Positions 1 through 6,644 of a DNA stretch of 17,456 bases are shown here, piece by piece. Numbering within the stretch: the stretch's first letter is position 1; every line of letters starts with the position of its first letter. The notes under the pieces were generated by a model. That model ran no database searches. It was not told the DNA's origin and worked only from the letters and a program-made list of their open reading frames with translations. The DNA comes from Lachnospiraceae bacterium UBA3820 (GTDB lineage: Bacteria; Bacillota; Clostridia; Lachnospirales; Lachnospiraceae): assembly GCA_002369325.1 (NCBI GenBank), contig DFDU01000064.1, forward strand, positions 17,910 to 35,365, given 5' to 3'. A program made the position numbers and the translations under genes.

Positions 1-42
1 CATACCCCTATTATATTCGGAAACCTATGGAGTAAAGAAATA

Positions 43-1119
43 TCAGACCTCTGTTATTGTGCCGCCGCCAACTACTATGTCGTTGTCGTACAGAACTACA
101 GCCTGTCCTTTTGTGATGGCACGCTGAGGCTCATCAAAAGTTACCTTGATTTTGTCGCTTTCATATGGAATGACCGTAGCGAAAGCTTCGGTATGACGGT
201 AGCGCACCTTGGCTTTTACACGTATAGGTTCGTTAAGCCTGTCAATCGAAATCCAATTTACATCATCGGCAATAAGTGTGGTTGTAAATAAATCATCATT
301 TGTTCCGAGCATAACCGTATTGTCTATCGGGTTTATGTTCATTACATACATCGGTTCCTTTAATGATAATCCAAGACCTTTTCGCTGTCCGATTGTATAT
401 CTGATTATTCCTTTATGCTCACCAAGCACATTACCTTCCTTGTCTATAAAATTTCCATGCGGATATAATTTATTTGTATAGTTTTCTATAAAGCTTACAT
501 AGTCACCGTCGGGTACAAAACATATATCCTGACTGTCGTGTTTTTTTGCATTTATAAAGCCGTTTTTTTCTGCAAGTGCGCGTACTTCGGTTTTGCGTAA
601 TTTTGCTAAAGGAAACAATGTATGTGCGAGCTGTTCCTGAGTCAATGAGTAGAGTACGTAACTTTGATCTTTTTCCGGAAAAGGTGATTTTTTCAATATA
701 TATCTTTTCGTGTCTTCGTTAAACTCAATTAATGCATAATGTCCCGTTACAACATAATCAAGACCAAGCTCCCTGGCGCGGTTAAAAAGATATTCGAACT
801 TGAGATATCTGTTGCAATCGATACACGGATTTGGTGTGATTCCGTTTTCGTAAGAATTAACGAATTTATCCATAACATCTTCCTTGAATCTTTCCTTAAA
901 ATTAAGGACATAATAAGGAATGTTAAGAGATTGCGCAACAAATCGGGCATCTTCGACATCGTCAAGACTGCAGCAGGTGTGTCCTTTCGGAAGATCAATA
1001 TCCGAATTTGTATATAATTTCATGGTGGCGCCCATACATTCGTAGCCTTGTTTTACCATAAGGTATGCGGCAACACTTGAGTCTACGCCGCCACTCATTG
1101 CAATAAGTGCTTTTTTCAT
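43..1119 (-). CDS. mnmA: tRNA-specific 2-thiouridylase MnmA
   Basis: This cytoplasmic enzyme adds sulfur to U34 of the wobble position in tRNAs for Lys, Glu and Gln, using ATP to adenylate the uridine and a cysteine persulfide as sulfur donor. The 358-residue length is normal for the family. Visible signatures are the N-terminal PP-loop SGGVDSS (residues 9-15), the NPCIDCNR segment carrying the catalytic Cys102, and DICFV with the second catalytic cysteine, Cys200. The IGQRKGLG stretch (about 243-250) and the C-terminal beta-barrel region are also typical. The ATG is preceded on the minus strand by an AGGAGA ribosome binding site (forward 1127-1132). The gene diverges from copA and appears monocistronic within the window; its downstream side (1-42) is too short to interpret. 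Identification is secure from motifs. Confidence 0.96.
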   Translation of the reverse strand: MKKALIAMSGGVDSSVAAYLMVKQGYECMGATMKLYTNSDIDLPKGHTCCSLDDVEDARFVAQSLNIPYYVLNFKERFKEDVMDKFVNSYENGITPNPCIDCNRYLKFEYLFNRARELGLDYVVTGHYALIEFNEDTKRYILKKSPFPEKDQSYVLYSLTQEQLAHTLFPLAKLRKTEVRALAEKNGFINAKKHDSQDICFVPDGDYVSFIENYTNKLYPHGNFIDKEGNVLGEHKGIIRYTIGQRKGLGLSLKEPMYVMNINPIDNTVMLGTNDDLFTTTLIADDVNWISIDRLNEPIRVKAKVRYRHTEAFATVIPYESDKIKVTFDEPQRAITKGQAVVLYDNDIVVGGGTITEV

Positions 1120-1141
1120 GATTAATTCTCCTATCTGCCTA

Positions 1142-1170
1142 AATATATCATTATGATAAATTGTTGTAAA
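1142..1170 (-). promoter_or_regulatory. Predicted sigma-A promoter of mnmA
   Basis: Read on the minus strand, TTTACA (forward 1165-1170) and TATATT (forward 1142-1147) are separated by exactly 17 bases. The -10 is preceded by TGA, giving an extended -10 (TGN). The start point would fall near 1135, leaving a very short leader that just contains the AGGAGA ribosome binding site. This is a sequence match only. Confidence 0.45.
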
Positions 1171-1233
1171 GTTTTTATTAAAATGCTGATAACAAAATAA
1201 TTGATAACAAAAATAATTTTTTAAAAGTACAAG

Positions 1234-1262
1234 TTGATTAAAAAGTTAGATTGTGCTAACAT
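1234..1262 (+). promoter_or_regulatory. Predicted copA promoter with embedded inverted repeat
   Basis: TTGATT (1234-1239) and TAACAT (1257-1262) are 17 bases apart, and TGC before the -10 makes it an extended -10. A perfect inverted repeat, GTTAG (1245-1249), six bases, CTAAC (1256-1260), lies in the spacer and runs into the -10. That is a plausible place for a repressor or activator to act. It does not match the CopY box (TACANNTGTA). The leader is about 70 bases long. Confidence 0.4.
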
Positions 1263-1341
1263 TTACGGGAAAAGAAAAATGACACTAAATTAAATTATAA
1301 ATTAGCGTATGTGCGAAGATATATTTGAGGTATGAAATAAT

Positions 1342-3678
1342 ATGCAAAGATATAATGTTACAGGCATGAGTTGTGCGGCATGCAGCGCAAGAGTAGAAAA
1401 AGCGGTTTCAAAGGTTGAAGGAGTATCCGGAGTTTCCGTCAATCTGCTTACAAAATCCATGACGGTTGAAGGAGAAGTAAGCTCCGATACGGTTATAGCC
1501 GCAGTCAAGGCTGCCGGATATGGCGCAAAGATTATGAAAGAGAAAAATCAGGCATCGAACAAAGAGGACTTGAACGATAAAAAAGAAAAGGATATGGAAT
1601 TTATCTCCATAAGAAAAAGATTTTTGATATCCCTTGTTTTTTTGATCGCACTTATGTATTTTTCGATGGGATATACAATGCTTAACTTACCGTTTCCAAA
1701 ATATTTTACGGATGATGGAAATGATAAATATATTGTAATTGCGGTAATTCAGATGACACTTGCGATTATAATAATGATAATCAACCGAAATTTCTTTATT
1801 AACGGTTTTAAAGGAATGATACATTTTGCTCCTAACATGGACTCGCTTGTTTCACTTGGTTCTGCAGCATCGTTCATATACAGTTTTTGTATGTTTTGCA
1901 CCATGATTGTTAAGTCAGGCGGTGAAGTGACCGATAATAAGGAACATATTATGTCGCATTATCTGCATGAATTATATTTCGAATCTGCGGCCATGATACT
2001 TGTACTGATCACGCTTGGCAAGATGCTTGAAGCTTATTCCAAAGGAAAAACCACGGATGCCATAAACAGCCTTATGAAGCTTGCTCCCGATACAGCAACG
2101 GTTGTACGTGACGGAGCAGAGGTAAAAGTACCTTCAAATGAGGTTCAGGTTGGCGAGGTCTTTGTTGTAAGGCCGGGAGAGAGAATAGCCGTTGACGGAA
2201 GAATTATAAGCGGGACAACGAGTGTTGATGAGAGCGCACTTACAGGTGAAAGTATTCCGGTTGATAAAGATGCGGGAGATGAAATTAAAACCGCAACGAT
2301 TAATCTTACAGGATTTGTTACCTGTGAAGCAGTAAGGGTTGGAGAGGATACTACTCTTTCCCGTATAATAAATATGGTAAGTGATGCTGCTGCATCCAAG
2401 GCACCTATTGCCAAGCTTGCCGATAAGGTATCCGGAGTTTTTGTCCCGATAGTTATTGCGATAGCGGTAATAACATATTTTATATGGATGCTGGTTGGAT
2501 ATCCTATAGGTTTTTCACTTTCAAGAGCAATTTCCGTTCTGGTAATTAGCTGTCCGTGTGCACTCGGACTTGCAACACCTGTGGCTATTATGGTCGGAAG
2601 CGGTATAGGCGCCCAAAAAGGAATATTGTTTAAAAATGCAACTGCCCTTGAAAACGCAGGAAAATCAGATGTCGTTTTGCTGGACAAAACAGGCACGATA
2701 ACAGAAGGAAAACCGTCTGTTACGGATATTTTTCCGGTAGATGCATCGGGAAAACTGATTGAATCAAATGTATATGAAAAAGAAAACGATGATTCGATGC
2801 AAAGTCTTATTGAAACAGCTTATCTGCTTGAGAAAAAAAGCGAGCATCCTTTGGCAAAAGCAATTACGGATTATTGCGACAGTATAGGGTTTAAACCTTC
2901 CGATGATGAGCTGACGGATTTTGTAAGTCATACAGGAAACGGTTTAAGCGGCAGGCTGAACAAAAAAAATGTATTTGCGGGAAAAAGCAGTTTTATCAAA
3001 GAAAAAATATTAATAAATGAAGATATTGCAAAAAAAACAGATGATATTTCCAATGAAGGAAAAACACCAATGCTTTTTGGTAATGATGACGGACTGCTCG
3101 GTATAATTGCCGTTTCGGATATAATAAAAGAAGACAGCATAGCGGCCGTAAAAGAATTAAAGGATATGGGCATAAAGGTTGTAATGATAACCGGAGATAA
3201 CAAGCTTACGGCAGATGCCATAGGTAAAAAGGCAGGTGTCGATGAGATAATAGCCGGCGTACTTCCGGATAAAAAAGCAGAGGTCGTCTCAGAGTATATA
3301 AGTCACGGAAAAAGGGTTATCATGGTTGGAGACGGAATAAATGATGCTCCGGCACTTACAGCGGCGGATGTGGGAATTGCCATTGGCTCGGGTACCGATA
3401 TAGCAATTGATTCTGCGGATGTTGTTCTTATGAAAAATTCACTTATGGATGTTCCGGAAGCAGTTAAGCTCAGCAGGGCAACTGTTAAAAATATAAGAGA
3501 AAATCTTTTTTGGGCATTTATATATAATGTCATAGGTATACCGCTTGCTGCAGGCGCCTGGTATAAGCTTTTCGGATTGCTTTTGAATCCTATGTTTGGC
3601 GCGGCTGCAATGAGCATGTCAAGTGTATGTGTGGTAATGAATGCACTTCGACTTGCGATGAAAAACAAGAAAAAATAA
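1342..3678 (+). CDS. copA: Cu+-exporting P1B-type ATPase CopA
   Basis: This is an integral membrane pump that uses ATP to move Cu+ out of the cytoplasm. In order, the 778 residues show one N-terminal heavy-metal-associated domain with GMSCAAC (Cys11, Cys14), then membrane helices, the actuator TGES (301-304), the intramembrane metal site CPC (404-406), the phosphorylation motif DKTGT (Asp448), the HP motif (His502) and the hinge GDGINDAP (Asp664). The YN pair in the penultimate helix and the MSMSS segment in the last helix are the extra residues typical of Cu+ (P1B-1) rather than Zn or Cd pumps. The ATG has a TGAGG ribosome binding site at 1326-1330, an 11-base spacing that is somewhat long. 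No chaperone (copZ) or regulator gene is adjacent, and I see no clear terminator after the gene. Confidence 0.95.
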   Translation: MQRYNVTGMSCAACSARVEKAVSKVEGVSGVSVNLLTKSMTVEGEVSSDTVIAAVKAAGYGAKIMKEKNQASNKEDLNDKKEKDMEFISIRKRFLISLVFLIALMYFSMGYTMLNLPFPKYFTDDGNDKYIVIAVIQMTLAIIIMIINRNFFINGFKGMIHFAPNMDSLVSLGSAASFIYSFCMFCTMIVKSGGEVTDNKEHIMSHYLHELYFESAAMILVLITLGKMLEAYSKGKTTDAINSLMKLAPDTATVVRDGAEVKVPSNEVQVGEVFVVRPGERIAVDGRIISGTTSVDESALTGESIPVDKDAGDEIKTATINLTGFVTCEAVRVGEDTTLSRIINMVSDAAASKAPIAKLADKVSGVFVPIVIAIAVITYFIWMLVGYPIGFSLSRAISVLVISCPCALGLATPVAIMVGSGIGAQKGILFKNATALENAGKSDVVLLDKTGTITEGKPSVTDIFPVDASGKLIESNVYEKENDDSMQSLIETAYLLEKKSEHPLAKAITDYCDSIGFKPSDDELTDFVSHTGNGLSGRLNKKNVFAGKSSFIKEKILINEDIAKKTDDISNEGKTPMLFGNDDGLLGIIAVSDIIKEDSIAAVKELKDMGIKVVMITGDNKLTADAIGKKAGVDEIIAGVLPDKKAEVVSEYISHGKRVIMVGDGINDAPALTAADVGIAIGSGTDIAIDSADVVLMKNSLMDVPEAVKLSRATVKNIRENLFWAFIYNVIGIPLAAGAWYKLFGLLLNPMFGAAAMSMSSVCVVMNALRLAMKNKKK

Positions 3679-3700
3679 AGATAAATAAGACAAAAAAATG

Positions 3701-3730
3701 TGTACAAATAAAATAAAATTATGCTATTAT
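3701..3730 (+). promoter_or_regulatory. Predicted corA promoter
   Basis: TGTACA (3701-3706) and TATTAT (3725-3730) are 18 bases apart, and TGC immediately before the -10 gives an extended -10. The inferred start near 3737 gives a leader of about 75 bases. Confidence 0.5.
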
Positions 3731-3762
3731 ATATATTGAGGTTTTTCTGACCTTTTGTTTTG

Positions 3763-3785
3763 TTGTGCACTTATTTGAGGCACAA
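3763..3785 (+). other. Stem-loop in the corA leader
   Basis: TTGTGC (3763-3768) and GCACAA (3780-3785) form a perfect 6-bp stem around an 11-base loop, 13 bases before the Shine-Dalgarno sequence. A weaker AGGT/ACCT hairpin followed by T-rich sequence lies at 3739-3760. It is far too small to be an M-box riboswitch. A regulatory role is unproven. Confidence 0.3.
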
Positions 3786-3811
3786 GTATAATCAAGATGG
3801 AGGTGATGGCC

Positions 3812-4753
3812 GTGATTAGCAAGTATATTACTGATGATGGTGTTTTTCGAGAAATTGATGATTACGAAGAAGGAATGTGGATTAATCTTACGGCCCCCAC
3901 TCAGGAAGAAAGTATGGAAATCTCAAATCACTATGATATAGATTTGCCGGATATAAGGGCTGCTCTTGATGAAGAAGAATCATCGCGTGTCGAGATAAAT
4001 GATAATTATGTACTTATAATTTTTGATATACCAACGGTAGAGATTCGTCATAATCAGGAAGCATATACAACAATCCCGCTTGCAATCATTTGGACCGATG
4101 AATCGATTATAACCATATGCTCTGTAGAGACACCGGTGTTAAAGCATTTTATGATAAATAAGCTTAAGGACTTCACAACCAAGAAAAAAGTCAGATTTAC
4201 TTATCAGATACTTTACAGAACAAGTACTTTGTATCAATCATATCTTAGGGTTATTGACAGAAAGAGACTTGAAATGGAAGAAAAAATGGGTGGCGCGACA
4301 GAGGACTCGGATATTATTATCCTGCACGAGCTTGAATCAAACCTTGTATATTTCGATACATCCCTTCGTGCAAACCGAATGATTGTAGACAGGCTTACAA
4401 GATACAGCGGTATAAAGAAATTTCCTGAAGATCAGGAGCTTCTCGATGACGTCATAGTCGAAAATCTTCAGGCTATAGAGATGACGCAAATATATCGAGA
4501 TATCATAAAAGGTACCAGAGAACTTATGTCAACCGTCATTGATAACCGACTTAATAATATAATGAAATACCTTGCAGCGATTACAATAGTAATGGCCATA
4601 CCAACAATTATTTCCGGTATTTACGGAATGAACGTATCCGGTAAATGGATGCCGCTTTCAACGACACCATACGGATTTCACATAATATGCGGAATAATAG
4701 CACTCATATGTGCTGTTGTTCTGTGGGCACTTAAGAAAAAGAAGATGTTATAG
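3812..4753 (+). CDS. corA: CorA-family Mg2+/divalent cation transporter
   Basis: CorA proteins are pentameric inner-membrane channels for Mg2+, sometimes Co2+ or Ni2+. The large acidic N-terminal cytoplasmic domain (about 1-250) is followed by two membrane helices. The selectivity motif YGMN is at residues 271-274, at the end of the first helix, and a basic KKKK tail ends the protein. The usual MPE loop after GMN reads WMPL here, so the conserved acidic residue is missing, as in many clostridial paralogues. I place the start at GTG 3812, giving 313 residues: GGAGG at 3799-3803 sits 8 bases before it. The in-frame ATGs at 3797 and 3806 overlap or crowd that site. The acyltransferase gene begins 26 bases after the stop, suggesting co-transcription. 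Family assignment is secure; the cation is inferred. Confidence 0.9.
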   Translation: MISKYITDDGVFREIDDYEEGMWINLTAPTQEESMEISNHYDIDLPDIRAALDEEESSRVEINDNYVLIIFDIPTVEIRHNQEAYTTIPLAIIWTDESIITICSVETPVLKHFMINKLKDFTTKKKVRFTYQILYRTSTLYQSYLRVIDRKRLEMEEKMGGATEDSDIIILHELESNLVYFDTSLRANRMIVDRLTRYSGIKKFPEDQELLDDVIVENLQAIEMTQIYRDIIKGTRELMSTVIDNRLNNIMKYLAAITIVMAIPTIISGIYGMNVSGKWMPLSTTPYGFHIICGIIALICAVVLWALKKKKML

Positions 4754-4779
4754 ACTTTTATAAAAATAACGGTGAATTT

Positions 4780-5556
4780 ATGAAACAGTTAAAATTTAAA
4801 TTTGTTGTTGCTTCAAGCCTTATTTATGGTTTTGGAAGCATACCGAAGTCCAATTATATGAACAGACATCCGGAGAAATATTCGGAGGAAGTGTGCTATA
4901 GGCGAGCCATAAAGATAATGCGTCACATGAAACTTAAGGCTCTTACCAGAACCAAATGCTATGGTTTGGAAAATCTTCCGTCAGAGGGTGGATATATCAT
5001 GTATTCCAATCATCAGGGGAAATATGATGCACTTGGAATTTTGATAAAGCATAAGAAGACCTGTGCGGTTCTTTGGGAAGCTAAGTCCGCAGACAGACTT
5101 CTGGCAAGACAGATATGCGGTCTTCTTCGTGCGCAGACGATAGAGTTTGACAATCCGAGACAGCAGATAAAGGTATTGAATACCATTGCCGAAGAGGTTG
5201 CGAACGGAAGAAGATATTTGATCTTCCCGGAAGGAGGATATAGTAATAATAAAAACAATCTTCAGGAATTCAAACATGGATGTTTCTCCTGCTCCCTGAA
5301 GTCGAAGACACCGATAATTCCTGTAGCTATATATGATTCATGGAAGTCGATGGATATAAATACCATAAGACCTGTTACAACACAGGTGCATTTTATGGAA
5401 CCGATATATTACGAACAATATGGTCACATGAAAAAAAGCGAAATAAGTGAAATGGTTAAAGGTATAATCCAAAAAAGAATTGATGATATAAAAAGCGGAG
5501 AATTCAAAAAGCAGCTTAAGGCAAAAAAGAATAAGTGTGAAAGAATAGGAGCGTAA
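4780..5556 (+). CDS. 1-acyl-sn-glycerol-3-phosphate acyltransferase-like protein (LPLAT/PlsC family)
   Basis: This 258-residue protein belongs to the lysophospholipid acyltransferase family, which transfers an acyl chain to a lysophospholipid at the membrane, most often making phosphatidic acid. The catalytic NHxxxxD box is NHQGKYD (Asn77 to Asp83, with His78 and Asp83). The substrate-binding FPEGG motif is at 149-153, and PVAIYD near 183 matches the family's block IV. There is a hydrophobic N-terminal stretch but no clear long membrane helix. The tail is very basic. The ATG has only a weak GGTGA ribosome binding site (4771-4775), consistent with translation from the upstream corA transcript. 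The stop codon lies inside a terminator stem. The exact lipid substrate cannot be read from sequence. Confidence 0.85.
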   Translation: MKQLKFKFVVASSLIYGFGSIPKSNYMNRHPEKYSEEVCYRRAIKIMRHMKLKALTRTKCYGLENLPSEGGYIMYSNHQGKYDALGILIKHKKTCAVLWEAKSADRLLARQICGLLRAQTIEFDNPRQQIKVLNTIAEEVANGRRYLIFPEGGYSNNKNNLQEFKHGCFSCSLKSKTPIIPVAIYDSWKSMDINTIRPVTTQVHFMEPIYYEQYGHMKKSEISEMVKGIIQKRIDDIKSGEFKKQLKAKKNKCERIGA

Positions 5557-5568
5557 TTATTACGCTCC
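5548..5568. terminator. Shared bidirectional terminator containing both stop codons
   Basis: A perfect 9-bp stem, GGAGCGTAA (5548-5556) and TTACGCTCC (5560-5568), encloses a three-base loop. The acyltransferase stop TAA (5554-5556) and the asparaginase stop (5560-5562 on the minus strand) are both in the stem. Flanking T-tracts are weak: TTTGCTGT on the plus side and a T-rich stretch on the minus side. Confidence 0.7.
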
Positions 5569-6471
5569 TTTGCTGTATAAAAACCATAATTTCATATATG
5601 CGGTTACGGGTGATTCGTTTTTCAAAACTTTAAGATGAAGCTTTTCATACATGGACGTACTTTCGTATTGGATACGGTCTTCTACACCGACAACATACAC
5701 GGGCTTGTTTAATTTATATGCATTTTCGCAAAAATCAATTAATTGACGGCTACCTGTACATAGTGTTCCTGAATGATAGGTTTCAAGCAAAAAAGCTTTG
5801 ATATCAGGATTATCCGGGGAGGGATAGAACTGCCCCGGAACGGCTCTTAAATATAATACCGGTGAAATATCGGAAAGAGTAACGGTATCATAGGATATTT
5901 CGGACTCGTTTATTTCAGTGACGCTGCTTTTGGAAATTACATTGTTTGTCGCATAAAGCCTGTCGGAAAATGTCATATGAGGAAGAAGACAAAGGCTGTT
6001 TAAGATATCGTTATCGTAGGAAACAAAAACGCCTGACTCTTTCTTTTCACGGATATATTTTACGGCATTTACAAAATTATTTAAACCGTTTGAACGCTTG
6101 TCATTCAAAATATAATTGCTTGATACAAGTATGATAGGGACTTTTGGATCATTAATCGCAAGTCCGAGTGCTGCGGCGGAGTATTGAAGTGTATCTGTTC
6201 CGTGAGTAACTATAATTCCGTCACAGTCATTTTTGAGATTTTCACGGACGCAGGATATGAGAGCGTTAATATGTGCGCCGTTAAGATTTTCGCTTAAAAT
6301 GGTATAAGGCTCGTAGAATTCAAAAACGGTATCACATGAAATCTCGGGAAAGTTTTCTTTAAAAAGGTCAATTATTCTATATTTTTTTTTATTTGAATTT
6401 ATGGAAATATAATCATTTTCTTCGGAGGAAGCAATCGTTCCGCCTGTAAAAATTACCGATATTTTTAACAT
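5560..6471 (-). CDS. L-asparaginase-like protein (type I, cytoplasmic)
   Basis: Asparaginases hydrolyse L-asparagine to aspartate and ammonia. Two family signatures are present: TGGT at residues 9-12, with nucleophile Thr12, and THGTDT at 89-94, giving Thr92 and Asp93 of the catalytic set. Tyr21 is a candidate for the flexible-loop tyrosine. No signal peptide is visible, so it is probably cytoplasmic. At 303 residues it is shorter than most family members. The block normally reading SDG plus Asn-rich sequence is SNG here (about 147). I cannot find a convincing equivalent of the catalytic lysine that normally lies around residue 160, where the sequence reads HMTFSDR. It could be a divergent asparaginase or a related amidohydrolase. 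The ATG is preceded by GGCGGTG (6 bases away). The gene is convergent with the acyltransferase and divergent from the C11 protease. Confidence 0.8.
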   Translation of the reverse strand: MLKISVIFTGGTIASSEENDYISINSNKKKYRIIDLFKENFPEISCDTVFEFYEPYTILSENLNGAHINALISCVRENLKNDCDGIIVTHGTDTLQYSAAALGLAINDPKVPIILVSSNYILNDKRSNGLNNFVNAVKYIREKKESGVFVSYDNDILNSLCLLPHMTFSDRLYATNNVISKSSVTEINESEISYDTVTLSDISPVLYLRAVPGQFYPSPDNPDIKAFLLETYHSGTLCTGSRQLIDFCENAYKLNKPVYVVGVEDRIQYESTSMYEKLHLKVLKNESPVTAYMKLWFLYSKGA

Positions 6472-6501
6472 AAATACACCGCCTTAATTGCTTTTGATTT
6501 T

Positions 6502-6529
6502 ATTATATATATTTTGACCGTTAAATCAA
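6502..6529 (-). promoter_or_regulatory. Predicted promoter of the asparaginase-like gene
   Basis: On the minus strand TTGATT (forward 6524-6529) is followed after 16 bases by a perfect TATAAT (forward 6502-6507). The expected leader is about 24 bases. Confidence 0.55.
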
Positions 6530-6561
6530 TCTTTATAATAATTAAATAAATAAGGATTATA

Positions 6562-6590
6562 TTGCAAGTTTTTTGTCGTAGCGTTAATAT
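6562..6590 (+). promoter_or_regulatory. Predicted promoter of the C11 protease gene
   Basis: TTGCAA (6562-6567) and TAATAT (6585-6590) are separated by 17 bases, with a leader of about 45 bases to the lipoprotein start. The two divergent promoters in this gap are back to back, about 33 bases apart at their -35 boxes. Confidence 0.45.
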
Positions 6591-6644
6591 AAGATTGTGG
6601 GTGTAAAAATAATGACGATTAACATATTTGATAAGGAGAAGCGA

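Noticed and set aside
1..42. Possible gene end or start at the left edge, downstream of mnmA.
   Set aside because: Too short to show a domain; an ATG reading left at 1-3 on the minus strand has no properly spaced ribosome binding site.
2145..2696. A 183-codon open frame on the minus strand within copA.
   Set aside because: It is antisense to conserved ATPase motifs, has no ribosome binding site, and its Ser/Pro/Ile-rich translation looks like a shadow of the real gene.
3739..3760. AGGT/ACCT hairpin plus T-rich tail as a terminator for copA.
   Set aside because: The stem is only 4-5 bp and lies downstream of the corA -10 box, so it is at best a weak leader structure of corA.
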